Assembly (NCBI RefSeq): GCF_001028175.1
Contig: NZ_AEJF01000143.1
Coordinates: 208,461-272,460, forward strand
DNA: 64,000 bases
Source: Caballeronia mineralivorans PML1(12)
Lineage (GTDB): Bacteria > Pseudomonadota > Gammaproteobacteria > Burkholderiales > Burkholderiaceae
Direction of reading: 5' to 3'
Shown here: positions 24,552-33,437 of the stretch, in pieces
Numbering within the stretch: the stretch's first letter is position 1
Layout of the letters: every line of letters starts with the position of its first letter
Program-made: the position numbers and the translations under genes
Notes under the pieces: model-generated
What the model was told of the DNA's origin: nothing
Databases searched by the model: none
Seen by the model: only the letters and a program-made list of their open reading frames with translations

Positions 24552-26278
24552 ATGAAATTCGATCGTCTCGCCCAGTCGCTTCTTGCGGCGGCGCTCGCCC
24601 TTTGCTACGCGGGCGCGCAAGCCGCATCGCAAGCCCCGGTCGCCGCCGAGAACGGCATGGTCGTCACCGCCCAGCATCTCGCGACCCGCGTGGGTGTCGA
24701 CGTGCTCAAGGACGGCGGCAACGCAGTCGACGCGGCCGTCGCTGTCGGCTATGCACTCGCCGTGGTCTATCCTGCGGCCGGCAACATTGGCGGGGGCGGA
24801 TTCATGACGATCCAGCTCGCCGACGGCCGCAAGACCTTCCTCGATTTCCGCGAGAAGGCACCGCTTGCCGCGACCGCGAACATGTACCTCGACAAGAACG
24901 GCAACGTGATCCCGAACCTCAGCACCAAGGGTTATCTGGCCGTCGGCGTGCCGGGCACGGTATCCGGCATGGAAATGGCGCTGACGAAATACGGCACGAT
25001 GAAACGTGCCCACCTCATCGAACCGGCGATCCGGTACGCTCAGGAAGGCTTCGTCCTCGATCAGGGCGACGTTGATATCCTCGGGACCGCAACGGACGAC
25101 TTCAAGAAAGATCCGGCGGGCTCGGGTTCGATCTTCCTGAATCACGGCGAGCCGTACCAGGTTGGCCAGCGGCTCGTGCAGAGGGACCTCGCCAAGACCC
25201 TGCGCGAAATCAGCACCAAGGGCCCCGATGGCTTCTACAAGGGCTGGGTCGGTCACGCCCTCGTCTCATCGACGCAAGCCGGCAAGGGCATCATCACGCA
25301 AGCCGATCTCGACCAGTACCAGACGCGCGAACTCGCGCCGATCGAGTGTGATTATCGCGGCTATCACGTGGTCTCGGCGCCGCCGCCGAGCTCGGGCGGG
25401 GTCGCTATCTGCGAGATCATGAACATTCTCGAAGGGTATCCGATGCAAAGTCTCGGCTTCCGTTCAGCCCAGGCCATGCAGTATCAGATCGAGGCGATGC
25501 GCCATGCTTATGTCGACCGCAACAGCTATCTGGGCGACCCGGATTTCGTGAAAAACCCGCTGGACCGGCTGCTCGACAAGAACTACGCGGCCAAGATCCG
25601 CGCAGCGATCGATCCGCAGAAGGCGGGGGTGTCGCAGGAGATCAAGCCTGGTGTTGCACCGCATGAAGGCACCAACACGACTCATTATTCAATCGTCGAT
25701 AAATGGGGCAACGCGGTCTCGGTGACCTACACGCTGAACGACTGGTTCGGCTCGGGCGTGATGGCGAACAAGACCGGCGTGATGCTCAACGACGAGATGG
25801 ACGACTTCACGTCGAAGATCGGTGTCCCCAATATGTATGGCTTGGTGCAGGGCGAGGCTAACGCTATTGGTCCGGGACGGCGTCCGCTGTCTTCCATGAG
25901 CCCGACGATTGTCACGAAGGACGGCAAGACCGTGATGGTGGTCGGCACGCCGGGAGGCAGCCGCATCATTACGCCACGCTGCTGACCATGCTCAACGTGA
26001 TCGACTACGGCATGAACATCCAGGAGGCCGTCGATGCGCCGCGATTCCATCAGCAATGGCTGCCGGAAACGACGAATATCGAACGCTTCGCGTTGAGCCC
26101 CGACACGCAGAAGATCCTGGAAGGGTGGGGCCAGAAGTTCTCCGGACCGCAGCCGGCCAATCACGTTGCAGCGATCCTGGTCGGAGCGCCGTCATTGGGT
26201 GGCAAGCCGGTCGGCAAGAATCGTTTCTATGGTGCGAACGATCCGCGCCGGAACTCGGGTCTTGCGCTTGGCTATTGA
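24552..26278 (+). pseudogene. ggt: Gamma-glutamyltransferase with a frameshift near its 3' end
   Basis: This is a periplasmic gamma-glutamyltransferase that cleaves glutathione and other gamma-glutamyl compounds. The signal peptide is at residues 1-25. The catalytic threonine of autocleavage is T376 in GTNTTHYSIVDK, and the small-subunit motif PLSSMSPTIV is present. The frame breaks after GGSRIITPRC at 25985. The expected continuation (TLLTMLNVIDYGMNIQEAV) is found one frame over, from about 25970 to 26278. A one-base loss, or a two-base gain, around ATTACGCCACGCTG explains it. Unless this is a sequencing error, the protein loses about 100 C-terminal residues and is probably inactive. Confidence 0.85.
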
Positions 26279-26310
26279 TGGTTGTTGACGGCTATTGATT
26301 GATGCATCGC

Positions 26311-26351
26311 AGCCGTGCTGGCGGATGGTTTTGTTTATCGCCAGCACGGCT
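26311..26351. terminator. Bidirectional hairpin between ggt and murA
   Basis: AGCCGTGCTGGCG (26311-26323) is perfectly complementary to CGCCAGCACGGCT (26339-26351) across a 15-nt T-rich loop. It lies between the convergent ggt and murA genes. Confidence 0.75.
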
Positions 26352-26393
26352 GGGACATAGGCGGCTTTTGCATAGCAGCATAAGCCGCTGACG

Positions 26394-27695
26394 TCATTCG
26401 CTGCTGGTCCACTCCACGTCCGCGCCAACAGAGCGCAGGTTTTCGACGAAACGCGGGTGTGCGCGGCGGATCGGCAGCGCATTGATAATCTCCGAACGCC
26501 CCTCGATACTTGCCGCGACCATCAACAGCGCGATCGCCACGCGAATAATGTACGGGCTCTCGACCTTGGCGGGACTCAACGGCAAACCGCCGAACGTGAT
26601 CAGCCGATGCGGGTCGGACAAAAACACGTGCGCACCGAACTTCGACAGTTCCACGGACCATCCCATGGCGCCGTCATAGACCTTGTTCCAGAACATCGCG
26701 CTGCCTTCGGCCTTCACGCCGAGTGCGATGAAGATGGGCAGCAGATCGACCGGCAGATAAGGCCAGGGCGCCGCTTCCACCTTGGTGAGGATGTTCTGCG
26801 TAAATGGCCTGCGCACGCGCAGCGGACCGTCCTGGAATGCGCGCGACCAGCCGTCTTTATGTACCACGTTCACGCCGAACTTCGCGAAGGTCCGGTCGAT
26901 CAGCGGGAACTGTTCGGGTGCGGTATTTTTGACCGCGATGTTGCCGCCGGTGATTGCGCCGAGCGCGAGGAAGGTCGCGATCTCGTGGAAGTCCTCGCTG
27001 AACCGAAACTCGCCGCCACCCAGCTTGCGGCCGCCCGCGACGCTCAGACGCGAGGTGCCGATCCCATCGATTGCGACACCCAGCATGGCGAGGAAACGGC
27101 AAAACTCCTGCACATGCGGTTCCGATGCCGCATTGACCAGCGTCGACGTACCGCCGGCCGCGACCGCGCACAGCACGAAGTTCTCGGTGGTGGTGACCGA
27201 TGCATAGTCCAGCCAGTGATGATTCGCGGTCATCTGCGTATCAGCTCGCACGATGAGCGAGTCGGCCGTGCGCTCGACCTGCGCGCCGAAACGCTCGAAC
27301 ACCTCCACGTGCGGATCGATCTCGCGAACCCCCAGCGTGCAGCCCTTTACGTCGTTTTCTAGCCGTGCCACGCCGAAACGCGCTAACAGGGGAGGTACCA
27401 GCATGATGGAAGAACGCATCTCCTCGGGCAGCCGGTGCGCCACGGGATCGAAGGTGGTTGCGTGATGATGCAGGTTGAGAATGCCGGTGGAAAAGTCCAT
27501 CGACACGTTGCTGCCGAGCGTGCGGAAAATCTCGAGGATCTTTTTGACGTCGGTGATTTCAGGTACGCCGATGAGGCGCAAGGGTTGGTCGGTCAGCAGC
27601 GTGGCGCAAAGGATGGGCAGGACGGCGTTTTTGTTGGCGGACGGCGTGATCTCCCCGCGTAACGGGACGCCGCCATGTACGATCAGATTCGACAT
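26394..27695 (-). CDS. murA: UDP-N-acetylglucosamine 1-carboxyvinyltransferase (MurA paralogue)
   Basis: This 433-residue enzyme of the EPSP-synthase fold transfers enolpyruvate to UDP-GlcNAc, the first committed step of peptidoglycan synthesis. The key residues are present: K22-N23 in PSANKNAVLPIL, R94, C119 in VKGCTLGVREID (equivalent to the fosfomycin-binding Cys115 of E. coli), R124, and the Asp in YLPVDLLPIF. It differs from ordinary beta-proteobacterial MurA in many other places and has no cell-division or histidine-operon genes nearby, so it is probably a second, special-purpose copy. It follows cysS by 90 bp on the same strand and likely shares its leader-controlled transcript. Confidence 0.85.
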   Translation of the reverse strand: MSNLIVHGGVPLRGEITPSANKNAVLPILCATLLTDQPLRLIGVPEITDVKKILEIFRTLGSNVSMDFSTGILNLHHHATTFDPVAHRLPEEMRSSIMLVPPLLARFGVARLENDVKGCTLGVREIDPHVEVFERFGAQVERTADSLIVRADTQMTANHHWLDYASVTTTENFVLCAVAAGGTSTLVNAASEPHVQEFCRFLAMLGVAIDGIGTSRLSVAGGRKLGGGEFRFSEDFHEIATFLALGAITGGNIAVKNTAPEQFPLIDRTFAKFGVNVVHKDGWSRAFQDGPLRVRRPFTQNILTKVEAAPWPYLPVDLLPIFIALGVKAEGSAMFWNKVYDGAMGWSVELSKFGAHVFLSDPHRLITFGGLPLSPAKVESPYIIRVAIALLMVAASIEGRSEIINALPIRRAHPRFVENLRSVGADVEWTSSE

Positions 27696-27785
27696 GTTCG
27701 GAAGAGGCTCGTGGAAGAAGCGAGGGGATAATCATGCCACCGCGCGACGCGCACAGGTCGTAGGTGTGGCTAATTTTTCACGGCG

Positions 27786-29171
27786 CTAAGTGGCTCTTTC
27801 GGTTGGGCTTAGCCGTTGTCCGCTGGCACTATCCTCGACCTGCCAGCCTTCTGCTTTCAAAACTTCGCGCAGATGATCGGCTTGTGCCCAGTTCCTGTCG
27901 GCGCGAGCTTTTTCACGTTGCTCCGCGAGCGCTGCGATGTCTGCCGGAATATCGACCTTGTCCGTCTGCCATTCGCCTAGCCGGAGTCCAAGCACTGTGT
28001 CGAAGTGATCGACGGTGGCGCGTCGGGTAGCGGCCGGCAGATCGCTTTTGACCAGTTCCCACAACACGGCCAATGCTCGCGGCAGATTCAGGTCCTGATT
28101 GACCTCGGCGTTGAAGCGGGCCACGAAGGGGGCATCTGCATGTCCGCCCGCCGGCCAGCTCGAATAGGTTTTGCGCAACCGGTCCAGCGCGGACTGCGCG
28201 GCGTCGAGCGCTTCATGATTGAACCGCAAGCTGCTCCGATAATGCGCCGTCAGGCATAGATAGCGGTAAGCCAGCGGATCGCTCCCGCGGTCGATCAACG
28301 TCTGCAGGCGCACGAAGTCCCCAGCCGATTTCGACATTTTGGCCAGGTCCAGCGTCAGGAAATGGCCGTGCATCCAGAAATTGGCGAGCCGGGTGCCGTG
28401 GCAGGCCTGCGTCTGCGCAATCTCGTTGCTGTGATGCACGGAGATGTGATCTTCGCCGCCGCAGTGAATATCGAACCAGGGGCTCAGGTATTTCGCCGAC
28501 ATGGCCGAGCACTCGATATGCCAGCCCGGAAAACCGCGGCCCCAGGGGCTATCCCACTCCATCTGCCGGGTGGAATCCGATGGGCTGAACTTCCAGAGCG
28601 CGAAGTCGGTGGCGTGCCGTTTCTCACCGACCGCAACCCGCTTTCCGGCCTGCAGTCCCGCATGATCGAGTCGCGTCAGATAACCGTAGTCGTCCTGCTT
28701 GCTGGTGTCGAAGTACAGGCCGTCGGCGGTCAGGTAGACGTAGCCCTTGCGTTGCAGCGTGTCGATAAAGGCAATCTGCTCCGCGATATGGCCGGTCGCG
28801 CGGCACCAGACCGAAGGCTCCAGCAGGTTGAGCGCGTGCCAGTCTGCCATGAAGGCCGCGGTATACCGTTCGGCGATAGCCCATGCCGAATCTCCCGTTC
28901 GCCGGCTGCCTTTTTCCATCTTGTCTTCGCCTTCATCGGCATCGGAGACCAGATGGCCGACGTCGGTGATATTGACCACATGCCGCACGGTGTAGCCGTT
29001 AAGCGTGAGAGCGCGTCGAAGCACGTCCTCGAACACGTAAGTACGCAGATTGCCGATATGCGCATGGTCGTACACCGTGGGGCCGCAGCAGTACATGCCC
29101 ACGTGTCCGGGCTGTATCGGAGCGAACGGGCGTACTGCGCGCGACCAGGTGTCGTACAAGGCGAGAGACAT
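27786..29171 (-). CDS. cysS: Cysteine--tRNA ligase
   Basis: This 461-residue class I aminoacyl-tRNA synthetase has the same length as the E. coli enzyme. The HIGH motif is HIGN at residues 38-41 in YDHAHIGNLRTY, preceded by the zinc-binding cysteine in MYCCGPTVYD. The second zinc motif area reads GWHIECSAM with FDIHCGGEDHISVHHSNEIA. KMSKS is intact at residues 278-282 (AKMSKSAGDF), and the C-terminal part ends GWQVEDSASGQRL. It therefore looks like a working CysRS rather than an MshC-like relative. It heads a cysS-murA pair and stands behind a terminator and a Cys-rich mini-ORF. Confidence 0.92.
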   Translation of the reverse strand: MSLALYDTWSRAVRPFAPIQPGHVGMYCCGPTVYDHAHIGNLRTYVFEDVLRRALTLNGYTVRHVVNITDVGHLVSDADEGEDKMEKGSRRTGDSAWAIAERYTAAFMADWHALNLLEPSVWCRATGHIAEQIAFIDTLQRKGYVYLTADGLYFDTSKQDDYGYLTRLDHAGLQAGKRVAVGEKRHATDFALWKFSPSDSTRQMEWDSPWGRGFPGWHIECSAMSAKYLSPWFDIHCGGEDHISVHHSNEIAQTQACHGTRLANFWMHGHFLTLDLAKMSKSAGDFVRLQTLIDRGSDPLAYRYLCLTAHYRSSLRFNHEALDAAQSALDRLRKTYSSWPAGGHADAPFVARFNAEVNQDLNLPRALAVLWELVKSDLPAATRRATVDHFDTVLGLRLGEWQTDKVDIPADIAALAEQREKARADRNWAQADHLREVLKAEGWQVEDSASGQRLSPTERAT

Positions 29172-29200
29172 CGGATTTCCGTATTGTCGAGGTGACCGTG

Positions 29201-29236
29201 AAAACAAAAAGGCCACCGGTCTTGCAACGGGTGGCC
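29201..29236 (-). terminator. Terminator hairpin in the cysS leader (probable attenuator)
   Basis: On the leftward strand GGCCACC and GGTGGCC form a GC-rich stem directly followed by TTTTTGTTTT, a textbook intrinsic terminator. It ends 30 nt before the cysS start codon, too close for a promoter in between. CTUGC-type complementarity exists between its ascending arm (TGCAAG) and CTTGCG at the last Cys codon of the upstream mini-ORF. It could also end transcripts of the upstream porin gene. Confidence 0.7.
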
Positions 29237-29268
29237 ATGGAGGACTTGGACGTGATGGTGTCGACGCG

Positions 29269-29346
29269 CTAGACGCAAGCTCCCCTCGGCAGGCTGTGAC
29301 AGCATGCGCGCATGAAGCGGGAGGGGGATGCGGTGTAGGCGATCAT
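29269..29346 (-). CDS. Putative 25-residue Cys-rich leader peptide of cysS
   Basis: This small ORF begins with ATG at 29346-29344 and ends with TAG at 29269-29271. It has three cysteine codons in 25, two of them adjacent (residues 15, 16 and 24 in RACCHSLPRGACV). It lies between a good promoter and a terminator directly in front of cysS. That is the layout of an amino-acid-starvation leader peptide such as trpL. There is no Shine-Dalgarno sequence, but the ATG falls within about a base of the predicted transcript start, so leaderless translation is possible. An internal ATG at residue 12 would give a 14-residue version with all three cysteines. Confidence 0.5.
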   Translation of the reverse strand: MIAYTASPSRFMRACCHSLPRGACV

Positions 29347-29353
29347 GAAAAAG

Positions 29354-29382
29354 ATGCTAACGCGTGTTTTTCTATTGGTCAA
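29354..29382 (-). promoter_or_regulatory. Sigma-70-type promoter for the cysS leader
   Basis: On the leftward strand TTGACC (29382-29377), a 17-nt spacer and TAGCAT (29359-29354) match the -35 and -10 boxes well. The predicted start of transcription is near 29346, at the ATG of the Cys-rich mini-ORF. Confidence 0.6.
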
Positions 29383-29477
29383 TATGATTGCCTCGTTGTT
29401 ATGACTGCAAGAGTCCCTTCGCCTGTCTCAGGTTGCTGCCCACGACATTCAAGACGTTGGCGCAAGGGACCGGTAGC

Positions 29478-31175
29478 CTAGAATTTATAATCAAGACCGA
29501 CGGAAAACCCCATGATTCTTCCGCCCGCGTAGCAGAAGGGTGCGCCCTGCGAGATCGAGCTGCCGTCGTGGCAGTCTGCGGTGACTGATCGTCCCCCCGC
29601 GCCGAGATCGTAGTGGGCCAGGGCCTGGTTGATCGTGATGGCGTAATCGGCATAAACGGTGGTGTGTTTGTCCACTGCGTGCCGGTACATGGCCGTGAAC
29701 ATGTTGGCACCGTTCGAGGGGTTGGCGATACCCAAGGCACTGGGATCCGCAGGCGCCGTATTGTGTTGACCGGGATCGCCGGGCGTCGAGTTCGCATGAG
29801 CCCACCCGATGCTGGCACTGTCCTTCGGTGTGAACTCCTGCGTCAGCGCGAGCCAGAAACCATTGCGGCTACGCTCGTTCTGAATCTGCAGATAGGCGGG
29901 GACATTCCTGCGCATGACTTCGTAGATTGCGCTCAAAGTCGTTTTAGTGGGCAGCTTATATTGCGCGCCGACTTTGAACGCCCATTCGTTACCGATATCG
30001 TTCGGGTCGGTACCATCGGGGGATGCCAATGCTGCAGGGCTCGCGGTGACATCGCTGGAACGGTTGACACCTTGGTGTAGTTCGTAGGCGGTGGTGAAGT
30101 AAAGGGGCCCATTGGTATAAGCGAGGTTCGCGCTGTAAGCCGAGCCGTAACTGCCGTCATTACATGCGATCGGGTTACCGCCGCTTCCGGGGACGTTGCC
30201 TCCCGTACAACTCGATTCCCCCGAAGCTTGAACCGAATTTTCATAACCGCGGTTCTGGCCGGGCGACACCAATGCGTTAAAACTCCAGCCGTGGAACGTC
30301 GGCGATTCATACCAGATTGCATGGTCAAGCCGCGTGCCGAATTCGACGCGATTGTCGCCGCCCGTGTTGCCCATGATCGCCGAGTAGTCTCCGATCGTGC
30401 CGGAGAAAGGGTTCATGCGTGCCGTGGAGGTCTTGTATGGTGCATCGGTCTTGCCGATCTTTAACGCGCCCCACGACGTAGACGCGACACCAATGAAGCT
30501 GTTGCGTGACGTGAGCGCGCCCTTGACGCCTGAATCTTGCGCGGAATTCGAGTTTGAAGTGCCCGCCGTCGCCGAGATATCCAGTTGCGTCTCCAACTGA
30601 TAGACAAACGCGAGACTCTTATCCGATCCAAACGGCTGTTTGCCGCGTACGCCGACGTAAGAAAGGTTTGAGGAGACGTCGGGTTGCCAGCTCATGTTAC
30701 CTGCGGGGAAAACTCGTTGGCCGCCTGGCGTCGTGTATTCGCTTTTGAGTCCCTTCGTGAGGTAGTCCACGGAGAGGTCCAGGTTTCCATAGAACTCCAT
30801 GTTGCCGAGCGCTGCCAGCAATGACCGCAGGCGCGGCGGCATGCTGGCGCCCCACGAGTTGGATCCGTCATCTGCCGATGCTGTCTGAGTGCTCGTTGGT
30901 GTGGTCGTCGCGCCAGCCGTTACAGAAGCCGTGTTTGGAATAGTTGAAACGGTCGCCGGGCGAGGTACCTCGGCACTCGATCGCGCCTGTCTGGCGGAAA
31001 GCTCGTCCAGTTTTTTTGTCAGCGCATCCATTTGTTGCCGCAACAATTGGATTTGTTTTGCCTGATCATCTGCGGGAAGTGCCTGCGCCAGCGCCTTTTC
31101 CGATAAACCTCCACTGCCGGCGGCAAGGAAAATGATCGGCGCGGCCGCCATGAGTGAATTGCGTCTCTTTTTCAT
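29478..31175 (-). CDS. Porin with an N-terminal coiled coil
   Basis: This 565-residue outer membrane porin has a signal peptide at residues 1-31 (KKRRNSLMAAAPIIFLAAG, ending ALAQA). A short coiled coil, QIQLLRQQMDALTKKLDELS (about 40-60), and a Ser/Thr/Ala-rich linker come before the beta barrel, which starts near NMEFYGNLDLSVDYL. The C-terminal strand MGFSVGLDYKF ends in Phe, as outer membrane proteins do. The coiled coil probably helps trimerisation or contacts peptidoglycan, as in OprO/OprP-like porins. GGAGACGACG lies just before the start codon. The substrate is unknown, and the gene has a long AT-rich upstream region. Confidence 0.82.
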   Translation of the reverse strand: MKKRRNSLMAAAPIIFLAAGSGGLSEKALAQALPADDQAKQIQLLRQQMDALTKKLDELSARQARSSAEVPRPATVSTIPNTASVTAGATTTPTSTQTASADDGSNSWGASMPPRLRSLLAALGNMEFYGNLDLSVDYLTKGLKSEYTTPGGQRVFPAGNMSWQPDVSSNLSYVGVRGKQPFGSDKSLAFVYQLETQLDISATAGTSNSNSAQDSGVKGALTSRNSFIGVASTSWGALKIGKTDAPYKTSTARMNPFSGTIGDYSAIMGNTGGDNRVEFGTRLDHAIWYESPTFHGWSFNALVSPGQNRGYENSVQASGESSCTGGNVPGSGGNPIACNDGSYGSAYSANLAYTNGPLYFTTAYELHQGVNRSSDVTASPAALASPDGTDPNDIGNEWAFKVGAQYKLPTKTTLSAIYEVMRRNVPAYLQIQNERSRNGFWLALTQEFTPKDSASIGWAHANSTPGDPGQHNTAPADPSALGIANPSNGANMFTAMYRHAVDKHTTVYADYAITINQALAHYDLGAGGRSVTADCHDGSSISQGAPFCYAGGRIMGFSVGLDYKF

Positions 31176-32083
31176 CGTCGTCTCCACTTGATAGTTATGC
31201 TTATTAAAATATTTGCTTAACTTTTTAACGCTACGCCCTCCTCAAAGGAGCAGGTATCAGATTGGTTCCACGGGACGTGTCTCGGCCGGATACATCGATC
31301 GGGTCACGCAAAGGACGCGTGATCCAGGTAGTGAGTGGTTGTTCCAATTTCTCTCGATGGGAATGGCATCGATGTAATTGAAATCAATTTGTAAATATTA
31401 CGCGTCCCGAAGTAAATGTGAGGGCATCGTAATTTTTAGGATAGTTAAATGAACTTATGGTAACCATACCCAATGGTGAATCTGTATTGCGTGGGCGAGG
31501 TCAAGTGTGTAGTCGGAATTAACCTGGGCTACTTTATTAAAATATCTGAAATACTATTGAAATATATATGAAAGTACAACCTAAGTATAAGCTAAGTATT
31601 GATAGGTTATTTTAAGCTCACGCAAGCTGTGTGCGGGTTGGTTAGCGGCTTTGGGGAAAACGATTTGGCGCCACGTCGTTTCTTTCCGTGCCCTCTGGAA
31701 ACAGGCGCTAAAAGGGGATTGTGCGAAACCTGGCGCGGGCGAGACGAGAATCTCTTTGGTGAGTATCGCCATTTTCGGGGTCGTTCGCGAACTGCGCTTA
31801 GTCTTTGAAACTCAATTCCATGAATAATACTTAAGATAGCTAATCATCAAGATTGCACCTGTGTTTGACTCGCGACCGGGAGCTGCGGTGGATCGGCTGC
31901 GTCGGGCTAACACGACAAGCTTGCAAAAACGGGTGCCGGCTCGGCGTGCATTTCCAACTGCTAACAACCAGTCCCGAATTAAACATGACGGGTAACCGTA
32001 AAGTTCAACGACTATAAATTGCAGTGACTGGGAGCAGGTGTGTCAGAGGTCCGAAGAATACCAATCTGGCGAGGAAATACGCG
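31176..32083. other. AT-rich intergenic region upstream of the porin and a small secreted protein
   Basis: These 908 bp have markedly lower GC than the rest of the window, especially 31330-31880. They carry the promoters of the leftward porin and the rightward small gene. A short open frame at 31599-31808 has no ribosome binding site or recognisable features. I see no repeats or RNA gene. Confidence 0.4.
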
Positions 32084-32353
32084 ATGAATAATCTAATGAT
32101 TGTGATCGGAGTTGTATTTTCCTTTGCATCCCAGGCGTACGCCGGAACTGTCGACGATTACGACGAAGGGATAGCGGGAGCAAAATTAGGAACAACGCTG
32201 TATAACGCGGCGATTCCGGATAAGCCGCTACCCATGCCTCAGAGTGACAGTGACGACGCGACGGAGTCCATTCCTCTTGCAAACCCGGTGGCCGGAAACA
32301 ACGTAAAGGAGCCGGTGACTAGCGTGAAGGACGTCAGCGTGACCAACAAGTAG
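32084..32353 (+). CDS. Small secreted protein of unknown function
   Basis: This 89-residue protein has a clear Sec signal (NNLMIVIGVVFSFASQAYAG, cleavage after residue 20 or 21). A short acidic, low-complexity mature part follows (TVDDYDEG, then PMPQSDSDDATES). GAGGAAA precedes the ATG. Its length and signal peptide resemble those of the DUF4148 protein at 33579-33848, but the DUF4148 C-terminal motif is missing. No function can be assigned. Confidence 0.6.
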   Translation: MNNLMIVIGVVFSFASQAYAGTVDDYDEGIAGAKLGTTLYNAAIPDKPLPMPQSDSDDATESIPLANPVAGNNVKEPVTSVKDVSVTNK

Positions 32354-32447
32354 ATTCCCGAGGTGTTTTATCTGATGGCGGTACTCACATTCCATTAACA
32401 CAGCCACATGCAAACACCGTGACGCGGCGGACCCCGTTCGCGGCGTT

Positions 32448-32465
32448 GCGCATGAGGGGATGCGC
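32448..32465. terminator. Short hairpin between convergent genes
   Basis: GCGCAT and ATGCGC form a 6-bp stem around GAGGGG between the stop codons of the small secreted protein and the membrane protein. There is no T-tract, so termination is uncertain. Confidence 0.3.
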
Positions 32466-32479
32466 CTGCATGGGCTGTG

Positions 32480-33229
32480 TCAGGTATCGAGCGATGCCTT
32501 ATGGAGACTTCGACGCTCGACTCGATTGCGCAACTGGCCCGCGACCAGGGCGCCAATGACCAGGGACAGATAGATCGTCAGGAGATCGCGACGCCATGTA
32601 TCCAGCGCGACCCGATGTGCGAGCAGCTTCGGATCGGGTGCAGGGAGGACGGCACTGGCCGTCTCGACGGCCCGGGTCATGTGAAGAAAGCCGGCCGCCG
32701 ACAGCAGCGGCAAGCCAATGAGCACCGCGATCAGTGCGGGTTTTGCGCGGCGCACGGGATCATAGTGGCGAAAACGTATCCAGAGCCCGAGGCAACCGTG
32801 CACCCAGCCCGGCGCGAGCAGCGCAAGTTGCAAGCCTTGAGTGCCGCTTGAGATCAGCGAGATCACGATCTTTTCATAGTTCGGTTCGAAGCCGTAGAGC
32901 GAGGCAGCGAGACGGGTTGCAACCGCATGGCGGATGAGCAGGAGAGGCAGGCTGAGTCCGGCCCAGATACGGATCCATTCTGTAGCGGGCAACACCCAGC
33001 GGCGACGCCCGTAGATCGTGCGCAGCGCCAGCGAAAAATGAAGCGCAGCCGAACCATAGAGCAAGATCGTGCCGGGCGTGCTGTGCCATAGCTTTATGGC
33101 AAGCGTGAGACCGTGTCCCGCGAGATCCAGAGACCAGAGCCCGAGCGCGTGATTGACCAGATGGAGGAAAAGATACGTCAGCAGCACCACGCCTGATCCA
33201 ATCTGCAAATGACGCAAAATCGATTGCAT
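32480..33229 (-). CDS. Stand-alone cytochrome-b-like membrane module of adenylate cyclases
   Basis: This protein of about 249 residues has five or six membrane segments. It resembles the N-terminal succinate-dehydrogenase-cytochrome-b-like anchor found in many rhizobial and proteobacterial class III adenylate/guanylate cyclases. Typical stretches are VLLTYLFLHLVNHALGLWSL, GTILLYGSAALHFSLAL and SLPLLLIRHAVATRLAASLYG. Several histidines sit in the helices and could bind haem. No cyclase catalytic domain follows, and no cyclase gene is nearby. The start was put at the ATG with AGAGGA 6 nt upstream; another ATG lies 6 nt earlier. Its role is unknown. Confidence 0.65.
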   Translation of the reverse strand: MQSILRHLQIGSGVVLLTYLFLHLVNHALGLWSLDLAGHGLTLAIKLWHSTPGTILLYGSAALHFSLALRTIYGRRRWVLPATEWIRIWAGLSLPLLLIRHAVATRLAASLYGFEPNYEKIVISLISSGTQGLQLALLAPGWVHGCLGLWIRFRHYDPVRRAKPALIAVLIGLPLLSAAGFLHMTRAVETASAVLPAPDPKLLAHRVALDTWRRDLLTIYLSLVIGALVAGQLRNRVERRSLHKASLDT

Positions 33230-33353
33230 CTCCATTCCTCTTGATATCGAACGTGGACGGGTTTCATTAAACAACGACTCCAGCCAAACGTGCACGGATC
33301 GGGAAAAATATTCACGCGCGCCGGTGCTCAACCTGACAGTAAGACTTGCGACC

Positions 33354-33437
33354 GTGCGGTTTTATTCCCGCTCTCCGGGTATTCATGAAAAAGAAAGCCG
33401 CGTTCGGATCAACGCGACGATCGGGAATAAAACGCAC
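33354..33437. repeat. Long imperfect hairpin upstream of the DUF4148 gene
   Basis: GTGCGGTTTTATTCCCG (33354-33370) pairs with CGGGAATAAAACGCAC (33422-33437) with one bulge. Inside the 51-nt loop a smaller hairpin, CGCGTT-CGGATC-AACGCG, is visible. It lies 140 bp before the DUF4148 gene and may be a regulatory RNA structure or a cruciform. Confidence 0.6.

Noticed and set aside
27786..29171. MshC-like cysteine ligase instead of a tRNA synthetase
   Set aside because: The protein has full CysRS length with the anticodon-binding C-terminal part, HIGN and KMSKS intact.
31599..31808. Small ORF in the AT-rich gap
   Set aside because: No ribosome binding site, no signal or family features, and an unremarkable composition.
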